A stretch of DNA of 64,000 bases from Phytophthora colocasiae (GCA_018806915.1 JAGKQI010000102.1:620001-684000); one strand, 5' to 3'. Counted from the first letter of the stretch, positions 27,096-37,943 are shown. Numbers and translations are program-made. The notes: generated by a model not told the origin, from the letters alone.

Positions 27096-28211
27096 CGAGA
27101 ATCTCTCCACTAAGCACGTCATCCGTGACACCATGCACGCCTCAGATATGCCTTCAGATAGTGTGCAGAGCATTGGTAAGCTGAGCTGGAAGCAGTGGCT
27201 AGCCGTCTTCTTGCCTGTTCCTCAGCCGATGGGACTCGCGATGGCATTTCCGGGTGTTTCCAAGGTGGGAAGAACAAGACCACAGGCCTGTTGATGGACG
27301 TGTACAAGCATCAAGATGCGCCATCTAACGCTCCGATCGTGCTGTACATCCATGGTGGTGCTTGGGTCATGAGCACCCGCGAGACCCCGCCGCTCCCATG
27401 CATCTACCAAATTGCAGCTCGTGGCTGGGTAGTTTGTGTGTTCGACTACCAGAAATCTCCCAAGATCGCCTTCCCAGAGCACCTAATAGATGCAAAACGA
27501 GCCATCGCATACCTGCGCCGGAATGCACGTGAGAAATTCGACGCAAACCCAGACTACATTGTCGTTGGAGGAGAATCGGCTGGCGGTCACCTGGCGAGCT
27601 TGATGGCACTCACAGCAGCCGACAAATCTCTCCAGCCTGGATTCGAAGAGGTCGACACAAGTGTGCGAGGTTGTATCGATACCTACGGTGTACATGATTT
27701 TAAAGACCGGCATGGTGTGTACTTCTACAAGGACAAGGATCACATCTTCGTGCGTTTTATCGAACTGCTGGTCATGCAGAAGAAGATGAGCGACGCAGAT
27801 GAAGACTGGGAGAAGGCGTCTCCTGTCGGATGGTTACGTGAAGAGAAGGCTAGTGATCTTCCAGCCACAATCCCGCCATTCCTCATTTCGCACGGGACTC
27901 TTGACACGCTGGTTCCGTTCGGCAGCTCGCAGGTTTTCTTCGAGCAGCTGCAGTTATATCGCCAGCGAGCTCAACAAGGCCCTGTGGGCGGTGTTTGCGA
28001 TGTTTTCCTGAAGATCCCAGGTGCCCACCACGCATTCAACTATGTGATGTCACCACGTGCGATCGCACATGGTCAAGCTGTGGTCGCCTTCCTGGACAAC
28101 CTGTACATGAAAACCAAGGATATTCCGCTGCAGGGGGTGTCACCACCACAGTTAGAAGAGCTGGAGGAAATCGCTTCCGCAGCACTCACCATTCCTGCAG
28201 CCCGACTGTGA
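27096..28211 (+). pseudogene. Alpha/beta hydrolase copy 1, 3' part, with a further frameshift
   Basis: Resumes with NLSTKHVIRDTM and QWLAVFLPVPQPMGLAM, in frame with the 5' part once the retroelement and one CGAGA are removed. Just after FPGVSK about 27-29 bases present in copy 2 (encoding roughly IRTVTYAHV) are missing and the frame changes; from about 27265 the hydrolase core continues in another frame. The core keeps the oxyanion motif LYIHGGAWV, the nucleophile motif GESAGGHLASL, LISHGTLDTLVP (acid) and PGAHHAFNY (His). The gene is therefore broken twice. Confidence 0.85.
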
Positions 28212-28442
28212 TTCATTGTAGATGTGGCTAGTTGGTCGTTGGACGGGAAGGAAACACCACATTGTACAGGTACCTTGCTGGTGTGGACCAGTGGTGTCTA
28301 CAAATTGTAGACAATGGTTCGTGCAAGGTCAGCACTAGCATTAATTTCTGTTGACTCAACATGTTTTAGTGATCCCGAACTATTAGTTGAAATTTAAATA
28401 AAAATCATTTATTGATCAAAAAGATTCAAGTCATCTGTGAAT
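28212..28442. other. Spacer between the tandem hydrolases
   Basis: 231 bp, AT-richer than the genes (AATTTAAATAAAAATC near 28390), holding the 3' end of copy 1. No ORF or RNA gene seen. Confidence 0.4.
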
Positions 28443-28644
28443 TGCACTCGTCCACAGGCCCACCGCAGCTTTGCCACCCGGTTGCTAAGGTCCTCCCTTC
28501 AAGGTCCACCGACAGTGGCAGCACTGCCGCAGCAGTGTCTAACTGCAGTGCACTCGTCCACAGGCCCACCGCAGCTTTGCCACCCGGTTGCTAAGGTCCT
28601 CCCTTCAAGGTCCACCGACAGTGGCAGCAGTGTCTAACTGCAGT
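28443..28644. repeat. 106 bp tandem duplication in the hydrolase copy 2 promoter
   Basis: Unit 1 (28443-28548) and unit 2 (28549-28644) are the same TGCACTCGTCCACAGGCCCA... sequence. Unit 2 lacks about 11 bases within the CACTGCCGCAG part. It ends 44 bp before the start codon of hydrolase copy 2. Confidence 0.9.
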
Positions 28645-28688
28645 GAACAGCACGAAATATCACCGCCAGAACACAGTTTGCAGTCGAA

Positions 28689-30238
28689 ATGAAGGTTGTA
28701 AAGCCCTTCGAGCCGACGCCGTACCTGAATGGTGAGCGTCTAACGCGCTGGGCGTACCTGGCCTTTGCAGTCTCTACGCTTTACGTCGTGGAGCGAGCCA
28801 AGAACAACAGAATCCCGCGCGAGGTGAGTCCCAATGTTGTTGCCGCACAGATATACAGCTTTCTAAGCGTTGGCTTTTCGTGCAGAACTTCTTCGGGATG
28901 GCTGCATCGTTGTTGCCCACTGAGCTCTCACACAAGATCGCGGTCATGCACGCGTGTGTAATGGGGTTCCTACTCAAGAAGAAAGTGCCTATATTCTCCC
29001 GCTGGAGTGGCGCATTTGCAGGACTGGTGCAGTGTGTAGTAGCCGCAAACCTTGCGAATTGGTACCGACAGAACCTTTCATCGAAAGAGGTCATCCGCAA
29101 GGCATTTATCTCGTCAGATATTGCACCAGAGCAGTTAAAGGATATCGGCCACATGACACTGAAGCGATGGTTGAGCGTGTTTCTGCCGTTGCCACAGCCC
29201 ATGGCCGTGTCTCTAAGCTACCCTGGTGTTAGCAAGATTCGTACAGTCACGTACGCTCACGTCGGTAAAACCAAGACGAAGAAGTTGCTGATGGATGTTT
29301 ATAAGCACCAAGACACACCGCCTGATGCACCGATCTTCCTGTACATCCACGGAGGGGGTTGGGTCATCGGTGATCGTCGTATCCCACCGTTCGCCTGCGT
29401 TTATCAGGTCGCCTCCATGGGTTGGATCGTGTGCGTCATCGACTATCGGTTATCTCCTGGAGTGGCGTTCCCAACACACCTGATTGACTCCAAACGCGCT
29501 GTAGCGTATCTTCGCCAAAATGCACGCGCCGAGTTCAATGCCAATCCTGAATTTATTGTGGTGGGTGGTGAATCAGCTGGAGGGCACTTGGCTAGCCTTG
29601 TCGGTCTGACTGCCGACGATAAGTATCTCCAACCTGGCTTCGAGGATGTGGACACGAGTGTTCGTGCAGTTGTCGACAACTACGGCGTCCATGACTTCAC
29701 AGATCGACACGGAATCTACTACTCCCGTGACAAAACCCGCGGGCTTGTTCACTACCTCGAGTTTTTGGTGATGCAGAAGAAGCTCAAGGATAATAGCGAG
29801 GACTTCGAGCGTGCGTCGCCTATCGCCTACTTAGATGATGACCGTGCAGCTTGTCGCCGTGATATCATTCCACCCTTCATGATCACACACGGTACTCATG
29901 ACAATACCGTAGCGTTCAAGGACTCGCAAGTGTTCTTTGATCGCCTGTGCCACTACCGTCAGAATCTTCCTTTAGATATCGCTTCGTACCAGGAAACACA
30001 GCTTGGCGGCGTACAGGACGTCTTCGTCAAGGTGCCCTACGCAAGCCACATGTTCAATTTCTTACTCTCTCCACGAGCAATGGCGCATAACGATGCTGTT
30101 TGTGCCTTCCTCGATAACGTGTACCAGAAGACCAAGGATGTGCCGCTCGAAGCTCGTGTTCTCCCCTGCCATGAGGAAAGTGTACTAGCACAACAGACGA
30201 ATATAACGCTGCCTTCGATCTCATTGTCAAGGTTATAA
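28689..30238 (+). CDS. Alpha/beta hydrolase (HSL/ICME-like esterase), copy 2
   Basis: Exon 1 28689-28823, exon 2 28886-30238, 495 residues. An N-terminal membrane helix (RWAYLAFAVSTLYVV) and a second hydrophobic stretch precede the catalytic domain. HGGG oxyanion motif at 200-203 (FLYIHGGGWVIG), nucleophile Ser275 in GGESAGGHLASL, acid in ITHGTHDNTV, and His in PYASHMFNF complete a hormone-sensitive-lipase-family triad. HGGG with a membrane anchor resembles isoprenylcysteine methylesterases and carboxylesterases; substrate unknown. Intact sister of the broken copy 1 upstream; same intron position. Confidence 0.88.
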
Positions 30239-30292
30239 GGCATGTAATACAAGTAGCAGAAATATAGTATCACAAGCTTTCTACATGTGCCT

Positions 30293-31060
30293 TTAACTCT
30301 TCAGATGCGCGTAATAGATAAACAGCTCGTCCGGATACTCGAAATTGGCATAAACCTGGTTGTTTTCATTACGAGAAACTTCTTCGACAACGAAAGTTTT
30401 CCCCAGCTCCTGCAGAAAATTGGCTTCGATCGTTGCATTCCGAGTCTCAAAGCTGAAGTACACGTGGGTGGTTGGCGACACCAACTCATGCAACGTTTTG
30501 ATGAGAAGCAAGGACGCCGAAGCGTGGTAAAGCACATCCGAGAACACCACCACATCGGTATTCTTCTTCCAAGAGGTCAGAATGCCTCCAGCCTGGAAAG
30601 GTTCTCCCCACTGACACTCCTCCACTGCTGGTACAGAAGTAGCAATGTTCGCCGCCTTGCCATCCCCACCAAAGTTGATAGCCACGTTCTTGCTCAGCAG
30701 CGGCAGCGCGTACTCCTGATCCGTCAGCGTCACTTGAGCCCCCAAAACAGCCAACATCATACCGACTAATCCGACCCCAGCACCAAGCTCCACCACCTTT
30801 TTACCTCGAATTGTGAAGCGACCGTCACCTGTCGGTTGTTGAGCTTTGGTCTGCAGGTAGTCCGCAAGCAGCAGAGCGGCGTCCCAGACGCAATGGCCGT
30901 GCGAAGGGAACGTCGGCGTATCTGCGCACACATCTCGGTCTTGTACTGCCGTTAACGATATTTTATCTGTAACACCAGGAATTGCAACTGCATACGAGAA
31001 TTCACGCCGCTCTGTACGCCCCCAAAGATCATCATCACCAGAATCCTCTACGTCACTCAT
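30293..31060 (-). CDS. METTL21-type methyltransferase
   Basis: 255 residues from ATG at 31060 (MSDVEDSGDDDLWG); an upstream in-frame ATG at 31102 is less likely. Substrate-side motif GHCVWDAALLLADYL, SAM motif I VVELGAGVGLVGMML (about residue 88), VTLTDQE, an ECQWGEP stretch and DVVVFSDVLYH. These are the hallmarks of the seven-beta-strand Methyltransf_16 family (METTL21/METTL22). Probably methylates lysines of chaperones or translation factors. Shares a 148 bp divergent promoter with the CHAT/NB-ARC gene. Confidence 0.85.
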   Translation of the reverse strand: MSDVEDSGDDDLWGRTERREFSYAVAIPGVTDKISLTAVQDRDVCADTPTFPSHGHCVWDAALLLADYLQTKAQQPTGDGRFTIRGKKVVELGAGVGLVGMMLAVLGAQVTLTDQEYALPLLSKNVAINFGGDGKAANIATSVPAVEECQWGEPFQAGGILTSWKKNTDVVVFSDVLYHASASLLLIKTLHELVSPTTHVYFSFETRNATIEANFLQELGKTFVVEEVSRNENNQVYANFEYPDELFIYYAHLKS

Positions 31061-31208
31061 TACGGCCAATCGATGATAATGTAGCCATGTATTTGCAAGC
31101 AATTGTGAGAATGATGGTAATATATTGGAAATTATTTTGCTCTTGCATTCCTCAAGTAGATATAGAGCTCACGGTGTGTCAATTGCGCTTCATTGCGTGG
31201 CGATCGCA
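31061..31208. promoter_or_regulatory. Divergent promoter, methyltransferase / CHAT-NB-ARC-TPR gene
   Basis: 148 bp between the two preferred start codons; both transcripts must start here. No clear TATA or Inr was picked out. Confidence 0.4.
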
Positions 31209-34200
31209 ATGAATTACGCTAATGTATCGTCGCTCTCACTTGGTCAAGAGCTTTGGGCGTTTGTGGAGCGTTTGGCATCGTCTCCAGAGGCTCCAGCGCT
31301 GTCCTCAGAGGCGAGACTGGAGCAAATTCAGCTGGAGGCTCGTGAGTTTCTGGCTAGAAGGCGCGACACGGCGTCGATCAACGGAATTGGCGGGTTTCCA
31401 GCAGCCCCCGCTACTTTAATTACTGTGGACATTGACGTAGAAGGTAAAGCAGAAGCTAAGACTGAAAATGGCGAGCTTGCAGCGATTTCTGAAGCCCAGG
31501 AGAAGATGTACGAGGCCGTGAACGAACGAATCGCTCGTCGCATGATTGACGGCGTGGTACAGCCCATTAGAGGCGCAGCAACAGCTAGCACCAGTGAAGA
31601 CAAGAGCGACACACTATCCGACTGCACAACGACCACCGAGACATCCAGTGTCTACGGGATCCACAACACGTGGGTGGATCTCGCTACACTCTACTCGCTG
31701 CCGTTCGTTATGAGCGACAGCAACCACCGTTTGAAGCCTGTGCCGCCTTTAAATATTTCTCAGGAGCAGAGCCACCTCAACAAGATCTTCCAGGAATGTC
31801 AGCGTGCAGTGCATACGATGCGAGCGGTGGCGACAGTGGATGCACTACGAAAAGTGCTGGATCGTGGCGTTACCGTGCTGCATTTTAGCGGCCACGGCGG
31901 TCGTATTGCTGGACAAAGTCAATATCTGATGTTTGAAGACACACACTGCTCTGGGTTAGCGCACTTGGTGGATTTCGCTACTCTACGGAGTATTTTGAAT
32001 GGCGGCATAAGTTCTCCAGTTGTTGAGGAGGCTGGTGTTAATGATGACAGTGCTTCGTTAGAGATTGCCGAGGGTAGTGCTCTACCAGCTAGTGACAATG
32101 GCTTCCCTTTACGTTCTGCGTCCCAGAACTCATCACGTAGTAATGATGGCCGCCCTGCGATCAACGGTACCCTGAAACTGGTATTTGTTTCGTCTTGTGA
32201 TTCAAGAGATATCGGTGAAGTATTTATCCAAGCTGGCGTTGCGCACGTTGTGTGCGTGCGTTCTGAGGGAAGAGTACTGGACGAGTCGTCAGCTATGTTT
32301 TCATATTCATTTTACCATGCTGCCTTAACTGGCAAAACCGTTCAGCAGGCATTCGAGATCGCGCGTGTTCGTGTGAGTGCTGAGATGCGGATTCCTGATG
32401 GAGAGGGTGATAAGTTTGTACTTTTGGAATCATCACAACTACATGCGGAAACCTGTCCACTCTGGTCTAGCGAAGATCTCCCGCAGACAATTGAAGTGGA
32501 TTTCGACGAGAAGGCTTGCAAGTGCAATGCGTCTACGCAGCAGTTTGTATTTTCCGACATTTCCGTTGGCAAATGGGTAGACGTAAGTCCGTCAAACAAG
32601 TTCGGCAAAACTCTTCCAGCAGTATCGGAGTCGTTTGTGGGCAGAGAGCAGGAGCTGCACATGCTAGCCGAACTAGTCAATACGCGGCGTCTTGTGACAT
32701 TACGTGGTCCTCCTGGTATCGGCAAAAGTACTTTGTCAATCAAGTTGGCCCACTTCCTGTCAGATCGGAATGCTTTCCCTGATGGAGTGGCATTCATCCG
32801 TTTACGTGCTGTGCAATCGCTCGAAGGCATGGAGTCTGCCATCAAGAGCGCCTTGTTCCCCGAAGGTGGTCGCGAGAAGGACATACCGCTTAACCAAGCT
32901 TTGGCGGACCTTAAGGTCTTGCTTGTGATGGACAACATGGAGGATCCAATCAATGCGAACCCAGCTGGGATTCGTGACTTTCTGTTGCAATTGCTGCAAA
33001 ATACGCCGTCCTTGTCTTTTTTAATGACTGCACGACAAGCAATGGGTGGAGGAATCAACGAGTTCGACGAAAAAGTAGTCTCGCTCAATCGTTTGTCGCA
33101 TTACCATGCCGCGGATCTGTTCATCAAGAAGTCCCCACGCGCTCTTCTTGTGTCTGAAATCGGAGATATTGGTACAAACGGCGGAAAATCTTCGTCAACG
33201 TCAATTCTGGAAGCTCTGGTGGCTCACCCATTAATGGCATTCCTTGATGGTCACCCACAAGCTATTTCGCTTTGCGCACCATTGCTTCAGGATCGATCTT
33301 TATCAGAGCTAACGCGAGCTGTGCTATCCCGTGGTGTAAGTGAGTTGCAAGTTGTGGGGTTGGCTGCACATGACCGTAGCGCTTTGAATACTCTCGTGGC
33401 GTCGCTAGATGTGTCCTTAGAACAAGTTCGAATGCATCATGGGCAAGATGCGATCCGGTTCTTTGCGCTTTTAGGGTTGCTTCCTGCTGGAGCTATGCCC
33501 GCAGATTTTAAGAGCCTGTGGGGGAGTAAATGGGAGGGACTGGTCGAAACACTACTTCGATTCTCTTTAATTCAGCGGAATCGAATCCCAGGGTTTGCCC
33601 TAGCTAAGCGGGGCTTACCCAAGCGAAGCGGCATTGGTAGTAGTTCCAGAAGGTCCAGGTCGCGGAACTCGTCCAGTCGTGGGTATGACCAGTCTTTGCT
33701 GGCCGCTTTGAAGGCTTACAGCGATTTCATCAGCAATGCAACTGAGATTTTTAATGCTGAGAGCGCAGACTATGACATCCCGAACGGTAGGGGAGGATCT
33801 CGGCGTGTGCTGAACGACAGGAACATGCTTAACTCGCTCACGCGAAGTGGTCGCGCATCTCGAGTATCGGAACATGTCGAACGTATGGATGACCAGGCAG
33901 AGATCATGGCCGTGTGTGTGTCGTATTCCACCTTCCCGTTCATTGCCAGTTACGCACGCAGTTTGCTCGGCATGTACGATGGAGATGGTGCCAAGAACGA
34001 TGTATTGGAGTCGCTCTGCGTTACAGACCGCGACTTCTTTTTGTATAACACGTCGAGACACTTCCGGAAAGTGAGCTATTGGATCTTCCAACATATCTGC
34101 ACGCTTACAATCGAATCCAGTGCTGCCTACTTGATCTTGGACTTGCACGAATCCAACCTGTGGATGATTCTCGACCTTCATATTCGCATGATCGAAGAGT

Positions 34201-35207
34201 GGCAAGCAGAAAGCAAGGCACCCATACCCAGACCAACTGATGTCACAGAGAATGACAGCGTTGACGGCATCAATTTACGCGAGAAGATTGCTGGCTACGT
34301 GATGGACGTAGCGTGTTACCTTGCCCACTCTCTGTTCCTGTCGGGGCGTCACCGCGGCGCGTGGAACGCTGCTAACAAAGCTTTACACATCGCTAAGCAA
34401 CACAAAAACACCATGTGCCAGGCAAGTATTCGTAAGCTGATGGGCATTCTGCTCACAACTGAGACCAAGTTTGATGAAGCGAAGGCTCAATTTGGCACAG
34501 CGCTTATCCTGTACAAGACGGTGGGGAACAAAATTGGCCAGGCAGCGTCTTTGAGCGGGATCGGCATGATCCACTCCCGCAACGGAAATCTACGGGGAGC
34601 ACATAACTGCTTTACAAAGGCGTTGACACTGTACGAATGGTATAAACATTCTCTTGGCCAACTAAACTGCCACCAGCGTCTTGCAAACTTGGAGAAAAAG
34701 TTACGGGATGGCGACGGAATAGCTCACAAGAATGGGCCGAACTCAGGCCACAGTCACCATTACGCAGCAACCCGTCGATTACAGGGCGATCTCAATCGCA
34801 AACACAACGGCGAGTACATTGTCCGCTGGGTTGGACACGAAACGAGTTTACTACTGGAATTACCATCACCAGCAGTGCGTGTCGAAGATGACAGCCAGTC
34901 CCGTTCTGGACATCTTGTAGCAGCCTCTTCACAAGGATTGCCATTCCCGTTCAGTGTCACCTCAACTCTGAAGAAGGTCAAGCTAAGCGCACCCATGGAG
35001 ACGAAGGAGAAAGATCGGGCTTCTACCACCGCCTCAATGAGTACTTCGACTGTTGCGACAGCAAATAGCACTGCAGCCGAGGGTCAAAGTGACAAGTTGA
35101 AGAACAGTAGTTTTGCCAAGAGGAAAGAGTACGACAGCAGCATCAGGAAATCAGTTGCTGCTGCCATGGCGAACGCCTCACACTCGACCTCACCGCCCGA
35201 ACCGTAG
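31209..35207 (+). CDS. CHAT protease-like / NB-ARC ATPase / TPR protein (NLR-like STAND switch)
   Basis: 1332 residues from ATG 31209 (MNYANVSSLSLGQELWAFV); 28 upstream codons are also open. A caspase-fold CHAT domain at about 170-400 carries the candidate catalytic dyad: His in LHFSGHGGR (His229; His225 also present) and Cys330 in FVSSCDSRDIG, followed by AGVAHVVCVR and FYHAALTGKTVQQAF as in CHAT peptidases. Then comes an NTPase with P-loop GPPGIGKST (500-508), Walker B LKVLLVMDN, the arginine-containing SFLMTARQ, and a GHPQAISLC (GLPL-like) segment. A helical region follows, then about four TPR units at about 1043-1165 (ALHIAKQHKNTMCQ, AKAQFGTALILYKTVGN, AHNCFTKALTLYEWYKH) and a Ser/Thr-rich tail. 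Such domain order marks sensor (TPR), switch (NB-ARC) and effector (CHAT) proteins of immunity or cell death. No membrane segment. Confidence 0.85.
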   Translation: MNYANVSSLSLGQELWAFVERLASSPEAPALSSEARLEQIQLEAREFLARRRDTASINGIGGFPAAPATLITVDIDVEGKAEAKTENGELAAISEAQEKMYEAVNERIARRMIDGVVQPIRGAATASTSEDKSDTLSDCTTTTETSSVYGIHNTWVDLATLYSLPFVMSDSNHRLKPVPPLNISQEQSHLNKIFQECQRAVHTMRAVATVDALRKVLDRGVTVLHFSGHGGRIAGQSQYLMFEDTHCSGLAHLVDFATLRSILNGGISSPVVEEAGVNDDSASLEIAEGSALPASDNGFPLRSASQNSSRSNDGRPAINGTLKLVFVSSCDSRDIGEVFIQAGVAHVVCVRSEGRVLDESSAMFSYSFYHAALTGKTVQQAFEIARVRVSAEMRIPDGEGDKFVLLESSQLHAETCPLWSSEDLPQTIEVDFDEKACKCNASTQQFVFSDISVGKWVDVSPSNKFGKTLPAVSESFVGREQELHMLAELVNTRRLVTLRGPPGIGKSTLSIKLAHFLSDRNAFPDGVAFIRLRAVQSLEGMESAIKSALFPEGGREKDIPLNQALADLKVLLVMDNMEDPINANPAGIRDFLLQLLQNTPSLSFLMTARQAMGGGINEFDEKVVSLNRLSHYHAADLFIKKSPRALLVSEIGDIGTNGGKSSSTSILEALVAHPLMAFLDGHPQAISLCAPLLQDRSLSELTRAVLSRGVSELQVVGLAAHDRSALNTLVASLDVSLEQVRMHHGQDAIRFFALLGLLPAGAMPADFKSLWGSKWEGLVETLLRFSLIQRNRIPGFALAKRGLPKRSGIGSSSRRSRSRNSSSRGYDQSLLAALKAYSDFISNATEIFNAESADYDIPNGRGGSRRVLNDRNMLNSLTRSGRASRVSEHVERMDDQAEIMAVCVSYSTFPFIASYARSLLGMYDGDGAKNDVLESLCVTDRDFFLYNTSRHFRKVSYWIFQHICTLTIESSAAYLILDLHESNLWMILDLHIRMIEEWQAESKAPIPRPTDVTENDSVDGINLREKIAGYVMDVACYLAHSLFLSGRHRGAWNAANKALHIAKQHKNTMCQASIRKLMGILLTTETKFDEAKAQFGTALILYKTVGNKIGQAASLSGIGMIHSRNGNLRGAHNCFTKALTLYEWYKHSLGQLNCHQRLANLEKKLRDGDGIAHKNGPNSGHSHHYAATRRLQGDLNRKHNGEYIVRWVGHETSLLLELPSPAVRVEDDSQSRSGHLVAASSQGLPFPFSVTSTLKKVKLSAPMETKEKDRASTTASMSTSTVATANSTAAEGQSDKLKNSSFAKRKEYDSSIRKSVAAAMANASHSTSPPEP

Positions 35208-35254
35208 CAGTATTAGAGTTCAAAATTGTTTAAATGTGTCTTCGAAGCATGTAA

Positions 35255-37454
35255 TTACCACTCGTCGTCACTGTTCTCAATTTCATCGTCCACCTCTTCT
35301 TGAATTGAAAGTGCATCCATTGTAAAAGTGCCTCCACGATGGATTTGTCGAGTCGCGGGTCCGACTTGATCCATAATTGTCAAAAAGGGTTCCACTTCGA
35401 AAGCAAAAGCATCGCCTGTGCATGCGTATTGAAGACCATGATCACCTCCTCGAGTAACTACCAGCATTTCTTCACGCCGTGACACGATTCGCTGCTTTGC
35501 GGTGAATGTTCGCGGCCGTGTGATCGGCCTAAACGCTTTTGGAGCTGGATTCTCGTTTGTGACCGCCACTGTTCGCATCAGAATGGCTTGAGCCACATCA
35601 CGAGAGCGCTTAAAGGCCTATATTCACACCACAACATTTTCTCAGCCTTGTCCAGCTTGACAACAAAATACATTTCCAGTCGTACCTCTGAACTGCTAAC
35701 TCCACTGTACGCTTCGGCAACCATCACTTCACACAAACTCATCAGCTCCAAAGCACCTGAAAGGTCTTCCACTTGCGAGAAGTACGCGATACTGTTCTCG
35801 TGAATAAGTCCAAGTACACGATCCAAGGGCATTGCAGATGCAGCCATTATCTGATCGAATTGACCATCAACTGTCTCGCTTTCCAATTCTCTCTCATCAG
35901 CAGGCTTGTTTTGCACCGTTTTGCCATGCAGCAACTTCCCAACCACATGAAAATCCGAGAGAAATGGATCACGGCCACTAGAATTTGGTGCTGATACCCG
36001 AGAAGTCTCGGAAGAAGAGCTTCTCTTTTTGTTCTTCTTGCGTGGGATTGTCGAAGCCACCTTTTGTTTCTTCACGTTGGGGTTTTGTCCCAATTGAAGC
36101 ATGTTCACCGCGTGCCGAATATCCCCATTACTGCAGTCGATTACCTTCTGAATAGTTGATGGCGAGCAAGGGTAGTTCTCGTCTGCAGCAACGCGAGTTA
36201 GATGCTTCTTGAGCTGTGCCGAGGTTACTGCGTTAATGTTAATAACTGAAGTCAGCGGCGAATACATCACTTCGCGAGAAAACCTCCGGCTCAAATGATC
36301 TAAGTCAACCTTGCTTCCTTGTACGTCACTGTAGATACAAACTACAGGGTACTGGCAACCGCCAACCGGATCTACCACGTGCCGATAAATTCGCTGAAGT
36401 TTTTCGTCGTAGAGTGACTGCTCTTTCAACCACGACTGGGGCCAGCTCTCGATCAAAATCAGCTGTCCAGCACTGGTTGCTCCATTTACAGACTCTCGTT
36501 GGCCTGAAGGCAACCCTCGCTTTCGACCAATTGTAGAAGAGTGTCTGGATGTAGCAACAGGAAGTGCTGCGTACGCCGACGAACGATGAATAAAATCGGA
36601 AAAATCGTCTACACCAGATACTTGCGGTATCCAAACATCTTCTCGAAGCATGCGTTCATAATGAAGTTTTCCAGCAGCAGAGTTATCTTCCCACTCTTTA
36701 ATAATCAGACCAAGTTTCCGAGCAATACAACGTACAGCCGTCGATTTCCCCGATCCAGGCGGACCACACAAAAACAACAATCGCTTCTGAAACGCTCCAG
36801 AACGTGGGGATGCATTCTGTTTCAACCATTCCGATATCTCTTGCACTTTCTTTTTGTTCACACAGAGATCATCCACCGTCTTTGGAGCATATATATCTGA
36901 CCAGAGACCTTGATTTAACCGCATTGGCTTGCCAAGATTTCCATTGCTTCGTTGTCCATCGTGATACGAAGCAACCGAGGTGGCACTAGAATCGTCACTG
37001 TCTCCACTGTCACTGCTGTCAATGACTTCAATAGGCGCCGCCTGTGCACCTGTTGCGTGTTTCTTCTTGCTCTTTGGCTCAATTTTCTCCACTGGCTGCG
37101 AGAGCCACTGACTCAACTTCCGCGTTTTACTCGGTAGACCTGGACGCTTACTATCACACACTTCGCACCTAGTGGCACTTGCATTTTCATTCAGAAACGT
37201 ACACATGGGGCATTCCCAAGCGTTCGTTCCCTTATTGGCCTTCAATTCCTGCGACAATGGCTGGATCTCCTCTGTTTTCGTCACCAGCACCACATCTGAG
37301 TCGCTACTGCTGTCCATTGACTCCTTCTCTTGCTCAACGCTGAGTAGTATCAGCACAGCGGAACGTTAGTACATTGCATTCATCTCACAAGTCGCTGGAT
37401 CGAGCGCTTGACGCCCACTTACCGCTGTCGGAGCCTCCGTCGACCTCGCTGCAT
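35255..37454 (-). CDS. RAD17-type checkpoint clamp loader with RanBP2 zinc finger (3 exons)
   Basis: Exons 37423-37454, 35686-37339, 35255-35617, giving 682 residues; both introns GT-AG and in phase. RAD17 with RFC2-5 loads the 9-1-1 clamp at DNA damage. An N-terminal zinc finger WECPMCTFLNENASATRCEVC lies near residues 52-75, followed by acidic/Ser stretches. The AAA+ module opens with WSDIYAPKTVDDLCVNKKKV, has P-loop GPPGSGKST at 203, and includes the lid residues IRHAVNMLQL. The C-terminus is acidic (EEVDDEIENSDDEW). The RanBP2-type finger is unusual for RAD17 and may add ubiquitin or RNA binding. Without the short last intron the frame would stop at 35578. Head-to-head with the small gene at 37530. 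Confidence 0.85.
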
Positions 37455-37529
37455 TTTTAACTTAATTTTTTATTGAAACCTGAAAATGGTAACCAGAAGT
37501 TGATAAAATATTGTCAAATTTGCAATACG
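37455..37529. promoter_or_regulatory. 75 bp divergent promoter, RAD17 / small coiled protein
   Basis: Only 75 bp of AT-rich sequence (ACTTAATTTTTTATTG region) separate two start codons on opposite strands, so both share one minimal promoter. Confidence 0.45.
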
Positions 37530-37766
37530 ATGGAGAACCAGGAGGCGAAAACGCTAACGCCAACGCTGAGTGAAGACTGGAAGAAGAGCTTCAATGACCG
37601 GGAGAAGGAGGAGTTAGAGCTCTCTATTAAGAGGTAAGTGTTAGTGGAGAACTACAAGCAGATACCCAGTGATAAGTGACGTTTTCTTCGTGTGAATTTC
37701 AGTGTCAACGAGTTTTCACAAGAGCTGGAGCGACTACGAACAACAATGAAGAACAAGCGGCAATAG
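37530..37766 (+). CDS. 55-residue coiled-coil protein (2 exons), unknown function
   Basis: Exon 1 37530-37633, exon 2 37703-37766, GTAAGT donor and TTTCAG acceptor, phase 2. It begins MENQEAKTLTPTLSEDWKKS, has a run of charged heptads (NDREKEELELSIKSVNEF) and ends RTTMKNKRQ. Almost entirely predicted helix. No family recognised; the size suits a small subunit of a complex such as a kinetochore or tethering complex, which is speculation. Splice signals and the shared promoter support it as real. Confidence 0.55.
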
Positions 37767-37943
37767 ATTGCAATAGCTGTTCTTATCGAGTGAATGCGAT
37801 TATGAACTACGTAATGGATGAAGCTGTCCAAGAATCTTACCTGTTCTCTGCAGGAATATCAATTGACGCAGATTTAGTGCTTGCTTGCTGTTATCAGTTG
37901 AGGCATACCAGTAATCAAAACGTTCGAGTGGAGCAGCTTGCAT

